Shown one piece after another: positions 6,923 to 16,537 of a DNA stretch of 64,000 bases. Source of the stretch: Alicyclobacillus acidiphilus NBRC 100859 (GTDB lineage: Bacteria; Bacillota; Bacilli; Alicyclobacillales; Alicyclobacillaceae). The stretch's first letter is position 1. Each line of letters starts with the position of its first letter. Position numbers and translations under genes: made by a program. The notes beneath the pieces were generated by a model. That model was not told where the DNA came from and searched no databases. It worked only from the letters and a program-made list of their open reading frames with translations. Location: NCBI RefSeq assembly GCF_001544355.1, contig NZ_BCQI01000010.1, forward strand, positions 1 through 64,000, read 5' to 3'.

Positions 6923-8785
6923 ATGTTAGGCACGTTCCTCGGACTTCAAACCGCCTTGCGTGGATTGGAAACAGCCCAAGCTGGCGTCGACACCGTGTCC
7001 CAAAATATAGACAATGCAAACACGCCTGGTTACTCGCGGGAAACGGTCGACGTGAGCGATATGCCTTCGCTGTTGATCTCTAGCAGCGGCACCGCGATGG
7101 TTGGTCAAGGATCGCAAGTCACACAAATCCAACGAATTCAAAATCAATTCCTAAACGCGCAATATCAAAGCCAAAACGCCCAATTGAGCCAGGCGACGGT
7201 CGAACAGAGCACATTAAACGAAGTGTCCGGAATTATCGACGAACCGTCCGACACGGGGATTTCCAACGCGCTTGAGCAATTTTATCAAGCTTGGGACACG
7301 CTGAGCGGCGATGCGTCCGATCTCAGTTCTCGCACCTCCGTCGTCGACGCGGCGCAGACGTTGACGCAAGTCGTCAATCAAACGGCGAATCAATTGAGTG
7401 CGCTCTCTTCCAATGTTTCGTCGTCGCTGTCCGATTCAGTGACTCAAGCCAACAGCTTGCTTAGCCAAATCGCAAGTGTCAGCAACCAAATTGCGGCCAT
7501 CCAGCAGACTGGCGGTCAACCAAACAGTCTGCTGGACCAGCGCGACGAATTGCTCAACCAGCTTTCTCAATATGTGAGCTTCCAAACGCAAACCACGACA
7601 AAAACGGTCGGCGACGTTTCGTACGATCAATTCTCGTTGACCTTGACGGGGATGTCCGATCCCGTCATCGACGGGACTCAAACGGATTTCAGCCAGTCGA
7701 CGCCGCCTGGGAATCTCGAAGGGAACCTCGCGATTTCGAGCACAGGCCAACTGGAGGTTGTCCCAACGGCCCAGTCCACGTTGAGTGGGACGTCGGTTCT
7801 TTCTGGTCAGAGCGGCGAGATTCAAGGCTATCAAAATTCGTTGGCGGATATCCAAAGCTACCAGAATGAGTTGGATGTTCTGGCGCAGAGCTTGGCCGGG
7901 CCGGGGACCTCAACGCTTACAAGCGATTGGACGATTCCGGGCGATGCGGCAGATAGTCCGCCATACAACACGATGCTGGTCGGTTCATCTGGCGAGACCC
8001 TGAGTGACTACGTGCAGTCGTTGACACCGAACGCGGATGGTAGTTACACGATTCCTTCTGGGACGACCATCACAACGACACTGGGAGCCATGTCGGTGAC
8101 TTTGGACGGTGCGATGGATATCACCTCAAGCACCCCGTCGGCGTTGGATAACCTCCAAATCGTGCTGCCGGATGGTACAAAGACCACAATCGGCGGTTAT
8201 GGACAATCGCAACTGCCGGAAGGCACTACCATCGAAGGTGTCGGCCTCAACCAGCTCTTGCAACTCGGCTATTCCGAGAACGGCCCAGGCAAGGCCTTGT
8301 TCACAACGCCTGTCACCGCCAATGGCCAACCTATCACCGCGTCCAACATCACTGTTCAGTTGGAAGCGTCCGATCTCGCCGCAGGGACGACGGTTGCTGA
8401 TCCAAGCGCGGATCCGCCTGTCGCGGTTTCTGGCGACGGTTCGCTTGCGACGTTGATCGCGAATATGACGAGCACAACCATGTCTTTCCCGAGTCCATCG
8501 GCGCCTGGCGTGCCGACTTCGTCCACCCAATTGACCGGCACCTTGAGCGACTATCTCACCTCGGTGGTAGGGCAACTGGGTCTTCAGGGACAACAGGCTA
8601 ACAACGCTGTGTCAACGCAGACCAGTTTGGTCCAGCAACTGACCAATGAGCAACAAAGTGTGTCAGGCGTGTCGACCGACGAGGAAATGACGAACATGAT
8701 CAGCTATCAGCAGGCCTACAACGCTTCTGCGGAAGTCATTTCGACCATCAACGACATGCTGACCCAACTGATGCAGAACGTCTAA
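6923..8785 (+). CDS. flgK: flagellar hook-associated protein FlgK (HAP1)
   Basis: 620 residues. The N-terminus LQTALRGLETAQAGVDTVSQNIDNANTPGYSRETV is the flagellar rod/hook motif of HAP1, and the C-terminus (SVSGVSTDEEMTNMISYQQAYNASAEVISTINDML) is the matching D0 helix. The middle section is rich in Ser, Thr and Gln and is the surface-exposed variable region. FlgK forms the first ring of the hook-filament junction. It is in operon with flgN before it and flgL after it. Confidence 0.95.
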   Translation: MLGTFLGLQTALRGLETAQAGVDTVSQNIDNANTPGYSRETVDVSDMPSLLISSSGTAMVGQGSQVTQIQRIQNQFLNAQYQSQNAQLSQATVEQSTLNEVSGIIDEPSDTGISNALEQFYQAWDTLSGDASDLSSRTSVVDAAQTLTQVVNQTANQLSALSSNVSSSLSDSVTQANSLLSQIASVSNQIAAIQQTGGQPNSLLDQRDELLNQLSQYVSFQTQTTTKTVGDVSYDQFSLTLTGMSDPVIDGTQTDFSQSTPPGNLEGNLAISSTGQLEVVPTAQSTLSGTSVLSGQSGEIQGYQNSLADIQSYQNELDVLAQSLAGPGTSTLTSDWTIPGDAADSPPYNTMLVGSSGETLSDYVQSLTPNADGSYTIPSGTTITTTLGAMSVTLDGAMDITSSTPSALDNLQIVLPDGTKTTIGGYGQSQLPEGTTIEGVGLNQLLQLGYSENGPGKALFTTPVTANGQPITASNITVQLEASDLAAGTTVADPSADPPVAVSGDGSLATLIANMTSTTMSFPSPSAPGVPTSSTQLTGTLSDYLTSVVGQLGLQGQQANNAVSTQTSLVQQLTNEQQSVSGVSTDEEMTNMISYQQAYNASAEVISTINDMLTQLMQNV

Positions 8786-8816
8786 ATGCTGACTTTCATG
8801 GAGAGTGGGGATTTCG

Positions 8817-9782
8817 ATGCGCGTAACGCCGGGGATGCTGAGCAGTCAAATCTTGTTTGACATACAGAACAACTATCAACAGTTGAGCACGCTTGAAAAT
8901 GAGTCGGCGACGGGCCACAAAATCAACACCCCATCCGACGATCCGATTGGTGTCCAACAGGTGATGCAGTTGACGAATGAGACGTCGTTTGATACCCAGT
9001 ACGGACAGAACGCGACAAACGCCCAGGCTCAGCTCAATTTCGTCAGCAGTACCATGACCGAAGCGCAAAACGTGCTTAGCAACGCTCGCGATCTCGCGCT
9101 TGAGGGCGCCAACTCCACGGAAACTCCGAGTGACATGCAGGCCATCGCCGCACAGGTTGGGCAGCTCTACAACCAGTTGGTTACCATCGGGAATTCGCAG
9201 TACAACGGACAATATATTTTCAACGGCCAGGACACCGATACCCCTCCATACCCGCCTCAGGCGGCCAACGTGACGCCAGATCAAGCTACGGGTGAGCTTG
9301 ATCCATCCACGAAGACAACGAATTCAGGCAAGGTGTATGTGAATCTAGGGAATGGAGTCACGATCCCTGTCAGCGCGTCCGGCAACGATTTCTTCAAGGC
9401 TGCACCGTCTGGCTCGTCTTCCTCCTCGGGGGCGTCGTCCGATTCATCGCAGAACGCGTTTTCGTTGCTGAGCCAACTTTATACGGCGTTGAACAACGGA
9501 GACACCTCCCAAGTAGGCAGTTTGGTTTCCAGCATTGACTCCGTTCTCGACAACATGAATCAGCAACAGGCCAACGTTGGATCATTGATTGATAGGGCTC
9601 AGATGATGCAGACGAGAATGTCGAATTTGTCGACCAGCGTGACGCAGCAGTTGTCCAATGTTCAAGACGCCGATATGGCGACGGTGCTGACACAGTTGAA
9701 CTCAGCGATGACAGTGGAACAAGCGAGTGTCGAAGTCGGCGCCCAGGCCCTGCCCATGTCATTGGTGAACTTTCTCAAATAA
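8817..9782 (+). CDS. flgL: flagellar hook-associated protein FlgL (HAP3)
   Basis: About 321 residues. The N-terminus MRVTPGMLSSQILFDIQNNYQQL and the flagellin-like terminal helices identify FlgL, the second junction ring between hook and filament. I start it at ATG 8817 because family members begin MRVT and GGAGAGTGGGG lies just upstream; a GTG at 8805 would add four residues. A serine-rich low-complexity linker (SGSSSSSGASSDSS) lies around residues 200-213. The Bacillus genes that usually follow flgL (yviE, fliW, csrA) are absent. Confidence 0.93.
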   Translation: MRVTPGMLSSQILFDIQNNYQQLSTLENESATGHKINTPSDDPIGVQQVMQLTNETSFDTQYGQNATNAQAQLNFVSSTMTEAQNVLSNARDLALEGANSTETPSDMQAIAAQVGQLYNQLVTIGNSQYNGQYIFNGQDTDTPPYPPQAANVTPDQATGELDPSTKTTNSGKVYVNLGNGVTIPVSASGNDFFKAAPSGSSSSSGASSDSSQNAFSLLSQLYTALNNGDTSQVGSLVSSIDSVLDNMNQQQANVGSLIDRAQMMQTRMSNLSTSVTQQLSNVQDADMATVLTQLNSAMTVEQASVEVGAQALPMSLVNFLK

Positions 9783-9807
9783 TCTCGCAATACGCCGTCG
9801 AACCGTG

Positions 9808-9833
9808 CAAGTTTCCCTCAAATCTACCGATAT
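9808..9833 (+). promoter_or_regulatory. SigD-type promoter of the flagellin gene
   Basis: CAAG at 9808-9811, 14 bases, then ACCGATAT at 9826-9833. It matches the flgM promoter in spacing and in the shared CAAGTTT and CCGATAT blocks. The flagellin ATG is 60 bases downstream, preceded by AAAGGAGAG. Confidence 0.75.
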
Positions 9834-9892
9834 ATTGGGTGAACAGCCACTTAAGGTAGCTGAGATATGAAACTTGCAAAGGAGAGATCATA

Positions 9893-11629
9893 ATGTCAGG
9901 GTTGATCATTGGACACAACCTTGGGGCAATGAGCGCGTTGTCTGCATTGAATGCGAATTCGAATGCATTGAACAGCGCGTTGCAACAATTGTCCACAGGC
10001 AAGAAGATCAATAGTGCTGCTGATGACGCGTCAGGGTACGCTATCTCGCAGAAAATGCAGGCTCAAATCAGCGGTTTGAACCAGGCGTCTCAAAACGCGC
10101 AGGACGGTATCTCTATGATTCAGACCGCTTCCGGCGCCCTGGATCAAACCACGAGCATTCTCCAGCAAATGCGTCAATTGGCCGTTCAAGCGTCGAACAG
10201 CACAACGACTCAATCGGATCGCCAGGACCTCCAGACAGAATTTAACCAGCTGGCGGACCAAATCAACAATATTGCCAACACGACACAGTACAACACGAAA
10301 AACCTCCTTGATGGTTCTTTAAGCGGCCAAGACGCTTCCGGAACAACAAACGCTACGGTGTTCAGTTCAGCACTTGGAGCTCCAACCTCTGCGTCTATCC
10401 CCGGAGCAACGTTGGCTACGGGGGCATTTTCGGCTCTGGCGAGTGGTACGAATACGATTTCCGTAGATGGTGCCAACATTAGTTTTAACGTCAACGCATC
10501 TGATTATCAGGCGTTTGATAACGGCACGACTGTGAACGTCGATGGTGTGGCCAATCAGCTTCAGAAGGATATCAATAGTGGGATTGATCAGTACAACCAG
10601 GCTAATGGCACGTCGATTTCGCACGTTTCGGTGACGAACAACGGCGGTAAGATTGAGATTACCTCTGGAACGACGGGTGACACCTCAACGCTTTCGTTCA
10701 CGGCTGATACAGCTGGCAACGATATGTGGAACGCTATCAAGGGTACCACTGGAGGGACAACACCAACTGATTACTCTAGCACAGGCTCCGAAGGTGTTCT
10801 GAATGTGGTTGGCGCAGCAGAGCTGAACACGTTGACAACGAGCAGTCAGCTTACCGCAACGATTGACGGGCATGCGATTAACGTGAAGCTTACGGCGACA
10901 GGTGCGGGTGGATATACATCGGGTACGACAGATATGAGTACCGTGGCTACCCATCTGCAGACAGATTTGAACAATGCGATCGATAGTTACAATCAGAATG
11001 TCCCGTCCGCAGAGCAAGTCGCTCATGTTAGTGTTGCGGTTAAGGATGGAGAACTTGAAGTAACCAGTGGCACCTCGGGACAGTCAGGTTCCGTATCGTT
11101 CGATGATAGCAGTGCCTCGCAGTTACTAGGATTGGCAAACCAGAGCAGCAGCGGTCAAAGCGGAGGATTGACCTTCCAAATCGGTGCTAATTCAGGTCAG
11201 ACCATGACGCTGAACATTGGTAACATGAGTGCTCAGGCCCTTGGTATCACCGGAACTGCTGGTGCGACAGGGTACAGTGCCACGAATAACGTGAACAACG
11301 GCATTGACAACGACAACACCCAGGCGGCATTGGACATCACTTCGACCTCTAATGCAGATTCCGCCATCAACACGATTGATACTGCCATCCAAACGGTTAC
11401 GACTGAACAAGCGAATCTCGGCGCAGTTCAGAACCGTTTGACAAGCACGATTAGCAACCTGTCGTCCACATCGCAAAACCTCACCACCGCCGATTCTGGT
11501 ATCACCGATACCGATATGGCGTCTGAAATGGCAGCGTACACGCAGGACAGTGTGCTTCAACAGGCTGCGGTTTCGATGTTGGCTCAGGCGAACCAACAGC
11601 CTCAATTGGTCCTCAAGCTGTTGAGCTGA
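9893..11629 (+). CDS. hag: flagellin
   Basis: 578 residues. The N-terminal D0/D1 region (NLGAMSALSALNANSNALNSALQQLSTGKKINSAADDASGYAIS) and the C-terminal D1/D0 helices (about 490-578, ending QANQQPQLVLKLLS) are classic flagellin. Between them, about 300 residues form an enlarged Thr/Ser/Gly-rich domain with two related blocks. Each block runs from an ATIDG or ISVDG-like strand to IDSYNQ/IDQYNQ and then VSVT and EITSGT, so it looks like an internal duplication. Bacillus Hag is about 300 residues, so this filament would carry a large outer domain. It has its own SigD-type promoter. Confidence 0.95.
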   Translation: MSGLIIGHNLGAMSALSALNANSNALNSALQQLSTGKKINSAADDASGYAISQKMQAQISGLNQASQNAQDGISMIQTASGALDQTTSILQQMRQLAVQASNSTTTQSDRQDLQTEFNQLADQINNIANTTQYNTKNLLDGSLSGQDASGTTNATVFSSALGAPTSASIPGATLATGAFSALASGTNTISVDGANISFNVNASDYQAFDNGTTVNVDGVANQLQKDINSGIDQYNQANGTSISHVSVTNNGGKIEITSGTTGDTSTLSFTADTAGNDMWNAIKGTTGGTTPTDYSSTGSEGVLNVVGAAELNTLTTSSQLTATIDGHAINVKLTATGAGGYTSGTTDMSTVATHLQTDLNNAIDSYNQNVPSAEQVAHVSVAVKDGELEVTSGTSGQSGSVSFDDSSASQLLGLANQSSSGQSGGLTFQIGANSGQTMTLNIGNMSAQALGITGTAGATGYSATNNVNNGIDNDNTQAALDITSTSNADSAINTIDTAIQTVTTEQANLGAVQNRLTSTISNLSSTSQNLTTADSGITDTDMASEMAAYTQDSVLQQAAVSMLAQANQQPQLVLKLLS

Positions 11630-11764
11630 TTGGCGGATTTTTGGCTACGAGTCGGGCGCCTCTGGCGTCCGGCTATGGCCGGTTGGAAGTGGGTAAGGGA
11701 AGTTTGGCCCGAGCGGATTGAAGCCGATTCGGATTGAGAGCGGATTTGAAAGGTGGCGTTTCCG

Positions 11765-14578
11765 ATGACCTATATTGGGGATTTGACGAGCGGTACGAGT
11801 TCGTCGAGCACAGGGACTTCTAGTTCAACCGGTGTAACTGGCGGCATCTCCGGGCTCGCGTCTGGCATCGACACGGACAGTATTATCCAAGGTCTGATGG
11901 AAGCGGCCGACGAACCGCTGATTCAACTTTTGCAACAACGACAAATTACTGAGTGGAAGCAGGAAAGCTATCAACGTGTAAACAATACGCTCGCGGATCT
12001 ACAGAGTAATTTGTCGTCGTTACAATTGCAGTCCACCTTTCTCCAAACGACCACCACTTCCAGTAACAGTTCGATGGTGTCTGCGACGTCGAATTCTCTG
12101 TCTCCAGCCGGTACCTACAGCGTTAGCACGTATCAGTTGGCGTCAGGCGCGACGGTTTCGTCGTCGTCCACACTTTCAACGGATAGCAACTATGGCAACG
12201 AGACGTTGGCGCAGATCGATCCCAGTCTGGCGAGTTCAACGAACGCGAGCTTCACACTGAATGGACAGACGTTCACATTCAATCCTCAGACTGACACCAT
12301 TAACACGGTTCTCCAGGCCATCAATTCCAATCCGTCTGCGGGCGTGACGGGGTTTTATGATACGAACGCGGGTAAAGTCGTCTTGCAGACGACCTCGACG
12401 GGCACCGGGGCAAAGATCAGCGTTTCGAACGACACGAGTGGGATCTTTTCGACGGTTTTCGGTTTGACGCAAACGAATCCTTCGGGTCAGCCGATGGTCA
12501 TCAATGCAAACTATACGACCGTTTCTGGAGTGGACATGCCTGCACAAGCTGGCACGGTCGATATCAATGGGACGAAATTCTCTTTTAATACGAGCGAGTC
12601 GTACGAGCAGATTGCGAGCATCATTACCGCGCAATCTGCCCAAACAGGCGTTTCAGCTACGTACGACGCGACAAATCATCAGTTGGATCTGGTCGGTGCT
12701 ACGACGGCAGGCCAGACGCTGGATTTTTCCAACATGCCTGCGGCAGGCGATACGTTGAACATCGATGGCGTCACGTTCGCCTTTGCCGATGGATCCAGTT
12801 CATCGAGTTCGGCCGATTACACCATTGACCTCACGCAAAATACGACGCCGTCGGCGATTGCATCCGCCATCGCGGCGGACGTCAACAACGATTCGACGTT
12901 GAGCACCGAGCTCTCAGCGACCGTTGTGAATTCGAACCAACTGGTTCTGACCGCGCTGACGAGCGGGAGCCAGGGGAATTTCACGACGAGCTACACACCG
13001 AGCAGCCCGTCCATCACAGTTGGCCCAGAAACGCCGGGTACGGCGGACACTTCGAGTGCCTCTGGAACGCCATCGACGCAGACCGTGACTTTCACGAGCG
13101 TCCCTGCCGCCGGTGACGAGTTGACAGTCGCCGGGCAGACGATAGAGTTCTACGACAGCGCCAATGGGCCAGCGCCTACAGGAACGGGAATCACGGCAAT
13201 CGACGTGAATGGTCAGACGACGAGTGGAATTGCCTCGGAGGTCGCGAACGTTCTTTCGGGTAGTGTAACAGGAAAGGCAAGCTCGAACGTCTTGACCATT
13301 ACCGCGACAACGGACGGACCGCAATCGTTGGGTACGACCTATGTGTCCGCCAATGCGCCGTCTGGTATTGGCGCTACGAATGTGCAGGACAGTGAACTGT
13401 TTTCAGGGATTGTTGTGACGGACCCGACAGCCAATGTAAGCAACGGGATGGCTGCGGCGACAAACACGGCGCTAGGGACCATCGCGTCGACGGGACTTCC
13501 TGCCAGCGTGCAGACGGCGAACGACGCGTACTATTCCGTCAATGGTTATGCAACCTCGAGTCAGAGCAATCAGGCCGTATACAACGGCATTACGTTCAAT
13601 TTGACCGGCGTTACCGGAGCGAACGCTCCTGTGAGTGTGACGGTCGCGACGAATACAAACGCGATTGTGACGGCGATCACGAATTTCGTTCAACAGTACA
13701 ATGAGACCTTGCAGTATATGCAGGGGCAGTACAATACACAGAGAAATTATGACTATCAGCCTTTGACCGCCGCGCAAGCAGCGCAGATGACGGACACGCA
13801 AGTGACGGAGTGGAACGAGAAGGCGCAGGCGGGGATGCTGGAGAATGATCCTCTGCTGGGCAATGTGATGAACACGCTGAAGAACATCACGGTGTCGACC
13901 GTTTCGAATCAGCCGACCGTGAACATCAATGGGCAGCCCACACAGCTCAACTCGCTTGCGTCGATTGGCATTTCGCCGATCGACATCATGAATGGCGTGA
14001 GCAGCGGGGCGACGGCGCCCGGTGTCACGACGAGCGGGTACAATACCTACGGTCTCTTGCAAATCAACACGGCTCAGTTGCAGGCTGCCGTCGAAGCCGA
14101 TCCGACAGCCGTCATGAATCTCTTCACAGCCTCGGGGACCGGCACCAGTTCGAGCACAAGTACGAGTTCGAGCACGGGGATCGCGAAGCAACTGTATTCA
14201 GCAGTAACGAGCAGCATTACGCAGATCCAGCAGCAGGCTGGAACGGGGGACACGTACGATCCGACGAGTCCAGCCAATTTAGCGGCTGCGTCGTCATCTT
14301 CCTCGTCTTCTTCGTCGAGTTCGAGTTTGCTCGACTACACGCTGATTGACCCAACTGCGGATCTGTCTCAGTTGTTCAGCTTGGATTCGATGAACACCAG
14401 TTTTCTCGGTACGCAGATTTCGACCTTGGATTCTCAGGCGTTGACGATGAATACACAACTTCAAGCGTTGCAGCAGCAGTACCAAACTGAGTACGCGAAT
14501 ATGGAAACAGCGATTGAAAACGTGGATTCGCAGTCGTCGTACATCGTTGCGATGATGGGTGGTTCGACGTCGAGTTAA
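11765..14578 (+). CDS. fliD: flagellar cap protein FliD (HAP2), unusually long
   Basis: About 937 residues; typical FliD is roughly 450-650. The N-terminal part (GGISGLASGIDTDSIIQGLMEA...QQRQITEWKQESYQRVN) and the C-terminal helices (LSQLFSLDSMNTSFLGTQISTLDSQALTMNTQLQ) are conserved. The middle holds several flagellin_IN-like modules, two of which share PAAGD(T/E)L...G.T..F, plus serine-rich runs near residues 815 and 845-865. FliD caps the filament tip and folds flagellin subunits there. ATG 11765 follows AAAGGTGG at good spacing; GTG 11753 is an alternative. Confidence 0.93.
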   Translation: MTYIGDLTSGTSSSSTGTSSSTGVTGGISGLASGIDTDSIIQGLMEAADEPLIQLLQQRQITEWKQESYQRVNNTLADLQSNLSSLQLQSTFLQTTTTSSNSSMVSATSNSLSPAGTYSVSTYQLASGATVSSSSTLSTDSNYGNETLAQIDPSLASSTNASFTLNGQTFTFNPQTDTINTVLQAINSNPSAGVTGFYDTNAGKVVLQTTSTGTGAKISVSNDTSGIFSTVFGLTQTNPSGQPMVINANYTTVSGVDMPAQAGTVDINGTKFSFNTSESYEQIASIITAQSAQTGVSATYDATNHQLDLVGATTAGQTLDFSNMPAAGDTLNIDGVTFAFADGSSSSSSADYTIDLTQNTTPSAIASAIAADVNNDSTLSTELSATVVNSNQLVLTALTSGSQGNFTTSYTPSSPSITVGPETPGTADTSSASGTPSTQTVTFTSVPAAGDELTVAGQTIEFYDSANGPAPTGTGITAIDVNGQTTSGIASEVANVLSGSVTGKASSNVLTITATTDGPQSLGTTYVSANAPSGIGATNVQDSELFSGIVVTDPTANVSNGMAAATNTALGTIASTGLPASVQTANDAYYSVNGYATSSQSNQAVYNGITFNLTGVTGANAPVSVTVATNTNAIVTAITNFVQQYNETLQYMQGQYNTQRNYDYQPLTAAQAAQMTDTQVTEWNEKAQAGMLENDPLLGNVMNTLKNITVSTVSNQPTVNINGQPTQLNSLASIGISPIDIMNGVSSGATAPGVTTSGYNTYGLLQINTAQLQAAVEADPTAVMNLFTASGTGTSSSTSTSSSTGIAKQLYSAVTSSITQIQQQAGTGDTYDPTSPANLAAASSSSSSSSSSSSLLDYTLIDPTADLSQLFSLDSMNTSFLGTQISTLDSQALTMNTQLQALQQQYQTEYANMETAIENVDSQSSYIVAMMGGSTSS

Positions 14579-14604
14579 GCAAGCTATGGGAGGTCTAGGT
14601 TGAC

Positions 14605-14961
14605 GTGGATGACCTGGCAGCGACGATTGGCGATCTCATTTCTGTCGGCGAGGAGATTCTTGGCAATCTAACACGACCTGGCCCATTGAATCTGGATGTC
14701 CATGGACTTTTGGAACGTAGAAATGAGGCGTTTGAAAAATTTAGGCAGGTTCTTGAGGCATTCGACGCCCCATCTCATGTGGCGGAGACGGAAAGAGAGT
14801 TGCTTGAGCGCATCGTGGAGCAGAATGAACGAATCGCGGATGCTCTCCGGGGGCGGCAAAGGGATCTTCGAGAGCAAGTGCAAAAGGTGATGGTTGCCCA
14901 AAAACTTGCGCGGATGTCTGTGGCGAAGCCTTCGGGTCATATGATTGATATCGAATCTTAA
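14605..14961 (+). CDS. fliT: FliT-like small helical flagellar protein
   Basis: 118 residues, helical and charged, with a long amphipathic stretch around residues 45-105. Size, position between fliD and fliS and predicted fold fit FliT, the chaperone that binds the FliD C-terminus, but the sequence itself is not diagnostic. In Bacillus the order is fliD-fliS-fliT; here this gene precedes fliS. Starts with GTG after GGGAGG. Confidence 0.55.
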   Translation: MDDLAATIGDLISVGEEILGNLTRPGPLNLDVHGLLERRNEAFEKFRQVLEAFDAPSHVAETERELLERIVEQNERIADALRGRQRDLREQVQKVMVAQKLARMSVAKPSGHMIDIES

Positions 14962-14977
14962 GAGAAGGTGAACCTCC

Positions 14978-15358
14978 ATGAGTGGTTTGCAACGCGCGAC
15001 TACAGCGTACAAGTCGTCATCCGTACAAACGAGTGGGCCGAGATTGGTTGTCATGCTGTACGATGGCTGGTTGTCCGCGCTCGATATTGCAAAGGACGCC
15101 ATCGATCAAGGAGATCTCGTTCTCGCACACAGACAACTCGTCAAAGCGCAAAACATCGTCTGTGAACTCAACAACACGCTGGATATGCAGTATGATATTT
15201 CTCAACAGCTTCGGAAGTTGTACGATTTCTTTCTGAGGCAATTGATACAAGCGAACGTCGAAAAGAACGCCCAACTGATTGCCGAGCAAATCCCCATCGT
15301 GAAAGGTTTACGGGATACCTGGGAAGAGGCAGCCAAACAATTGGGTCAAACAACGTAA
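14978..15358 (+). CDS. fliS: flagellar export chaperone FliS
   Basis: 126 residues with the FliS hallmarks: an N-terminal AYKSSSVQT segment, PRLVVMLYDGWLSALDIAKDAI and the AQNIVCELNNTLDMQ helix. FliS binds the C-terminal helices of flagellin, keeps it unfolded in the cytoplasm and passes it to the export apparatus. Encoded 16 bases after the fliT-like gene. Confidence 0.93.
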   Translation: MSGLQRATTAYKSSSVQTSGPRLVVMLYDGWLSALDIAKDAIDQGDLVLAHRQLVKAQNIVCELNNTLDMQYDISQQLRKLYDFFLRQLIQANVEKNAQLIAEQIPIVKGLRDTWEEAAKQLGQTT

Positions 15359-15450
15359 TCAGGAGTCGATGCGTGCCAACCGCCACCACCACTTTGTCCA
15401 TACGTTCATGATGCGGCCGTCACGTGTTCGTGCGTGGGAGGTTTTTATTC

Positions 15451-15834
15451 ATGAATTCTATCGTAAATAGTCCGTCATTCCTGTCCTATTCGGGAGAGAC
15501 GGCGTCCAGTGCAGCCAATTCAAGCGCTGCGTCTGCCACCGAAGTGAGTCTAGCAAATGCCGCGTTTTCCACATCGACAGGCGATGCGAGACAGGTGTCG
15601 GCGAGTCACTCGGAGACGTCCGCGATTCGGCAGGCCGTCGAACAGTGGACGCAGCAGGCGTCACAGCCCGGCATGGCTGTTCAAATTGCCGCCGATGAAC
15701 CGCCAAACGAGATTTGGCTAAACCTCGTCGATCAATCCACGGGGAAAATTGTCATGAAGTTCCCGCCCGAAGCGCTTCGCCTGTTGGAGAGTCACAATCA
15801 AGCGCGGGGGTTGGCCACGGACGTTCACGCTTAA
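15451..15834 (+). CDS. flaG: FlaG-family flagellar protein
   Basis: About 127 residues. The first 70 are Ser/Ala-rich and probably disordered. The C-terminal 45 residues (EIWLNLVDQSTGKIVMKFPPEALRLLE...GLATDVHA) match FlaG, including the VDxxTGxxVxxxPPE core and the D.xA end. FlaG is associated with filament length control in several bacteria. ATG 15451 follows GGGAGG at 15436-15441. It is the last gene of the flagellar run. Confidence 0.8.
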   Translation: MNSIVNSPSFLSYSGETASSAANSSAASATEVSLANAAFSTSTGDARQVSASHSETSAIRQAVEQWTQQASQPGMAVQIAADEPPNEIWLNLVDQSTGKIVMKFPPEALRLLESHNQARGLATDVHA

Positions 15835-15934
15835 TTTTTTGCCCTTGATAAAACCTGTCTGTAAATTCAAAATTCAATTTCCCTTCCAGGTGTATAGGCG
15901 TATAATAGATACACCACGAAGGAGGAGTTGTCAT

Positions 15935-16489
15935 ATGAAAATTCAGGTTCATGGCGACAACATTTCTGTCACTTCGGCGCTCCAGGATTATGTGGACAAG
16001 AAAATTGGCCGGCTCACCCGTTACTTTGAAGGTGAGGCGGACAAGGACATTCATGTTCGAATGGCCGTTGAGGGTACCAATCACCGCATCGAGATGACGG
16101 TCCATGTGCATGGGATGATTTTCCGGGCGGAAGAGACGTCGTCCAACATGTACGCTTCGATTGATTTGGTGACGGACAAGATTGAGGAGCAGGTGCATCG
16201 ATACAAAGAAAAAATCAATCGTCGTTTTCGCGACGACGGTTTGCGAACGAGAATCCGACAGACCGCCAGGCACGAACGGATTTTCAACGATATGTACGAA
16301 GGGGACGAACCTCGCTTGGTTCGGGTTAAGCGCTTTCCGATGAAGCCCATGGCTCCGGAAGAAGCGATTATGCAAATGGATCTTCTCGGACACGACTTTT
16401 TTGTCTTTACCAACGCGGATACCGAGGAAGTCAACGTCGTGTACCGACGGAAGAATGGCGACTACGGCTTGATTGAGCCGCAAATCTAG
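15935..16489 (+). CDS. hpf: long-form ribosome hibernation promoting factor
   Basis: 184 residues. Residues 1-100 are the HPF/YfiA domain (MKIQVHGDNISVTSALQDYVDKKI...IHVRMAVEG), which occupies the decoding-site region of the 30S subunit. The C-terminal domain (about 125-184; VRVKRFPMKPMAPEEAIMQMDLLGHDFFVF) is the dimerisation tail that links two 70S ribosomes into a 100S particle. ATG 15935 follows GGAGGAG; a TATAAT lies at 15901-15906 without a good -35. Standard Bacilli position between the flagellar genes and secA. Confidence 0.95.
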   Translation: MKIQVHGDNISVTSALQDYVDKKIGRLTRYFEGEADKDIHVRMAVEGTNHRIEMTVHVHGMIFRAEETSSNMYASIDLVTDKIEEQVHRYKEKINRRFRDDGLRTRIRQTARHERIFNDMYEGDEPRLVRVKRFPMKPMAPEEAIMQMDLLGHDFFVFTNADTEEVNVVYRRKNGDYGLIEPQI

Positions 16490-16537
16490 TGTAAATAAGT
16501 AGGTATAGCAAATCACGGCTGACCAAAATGGGTCCGT

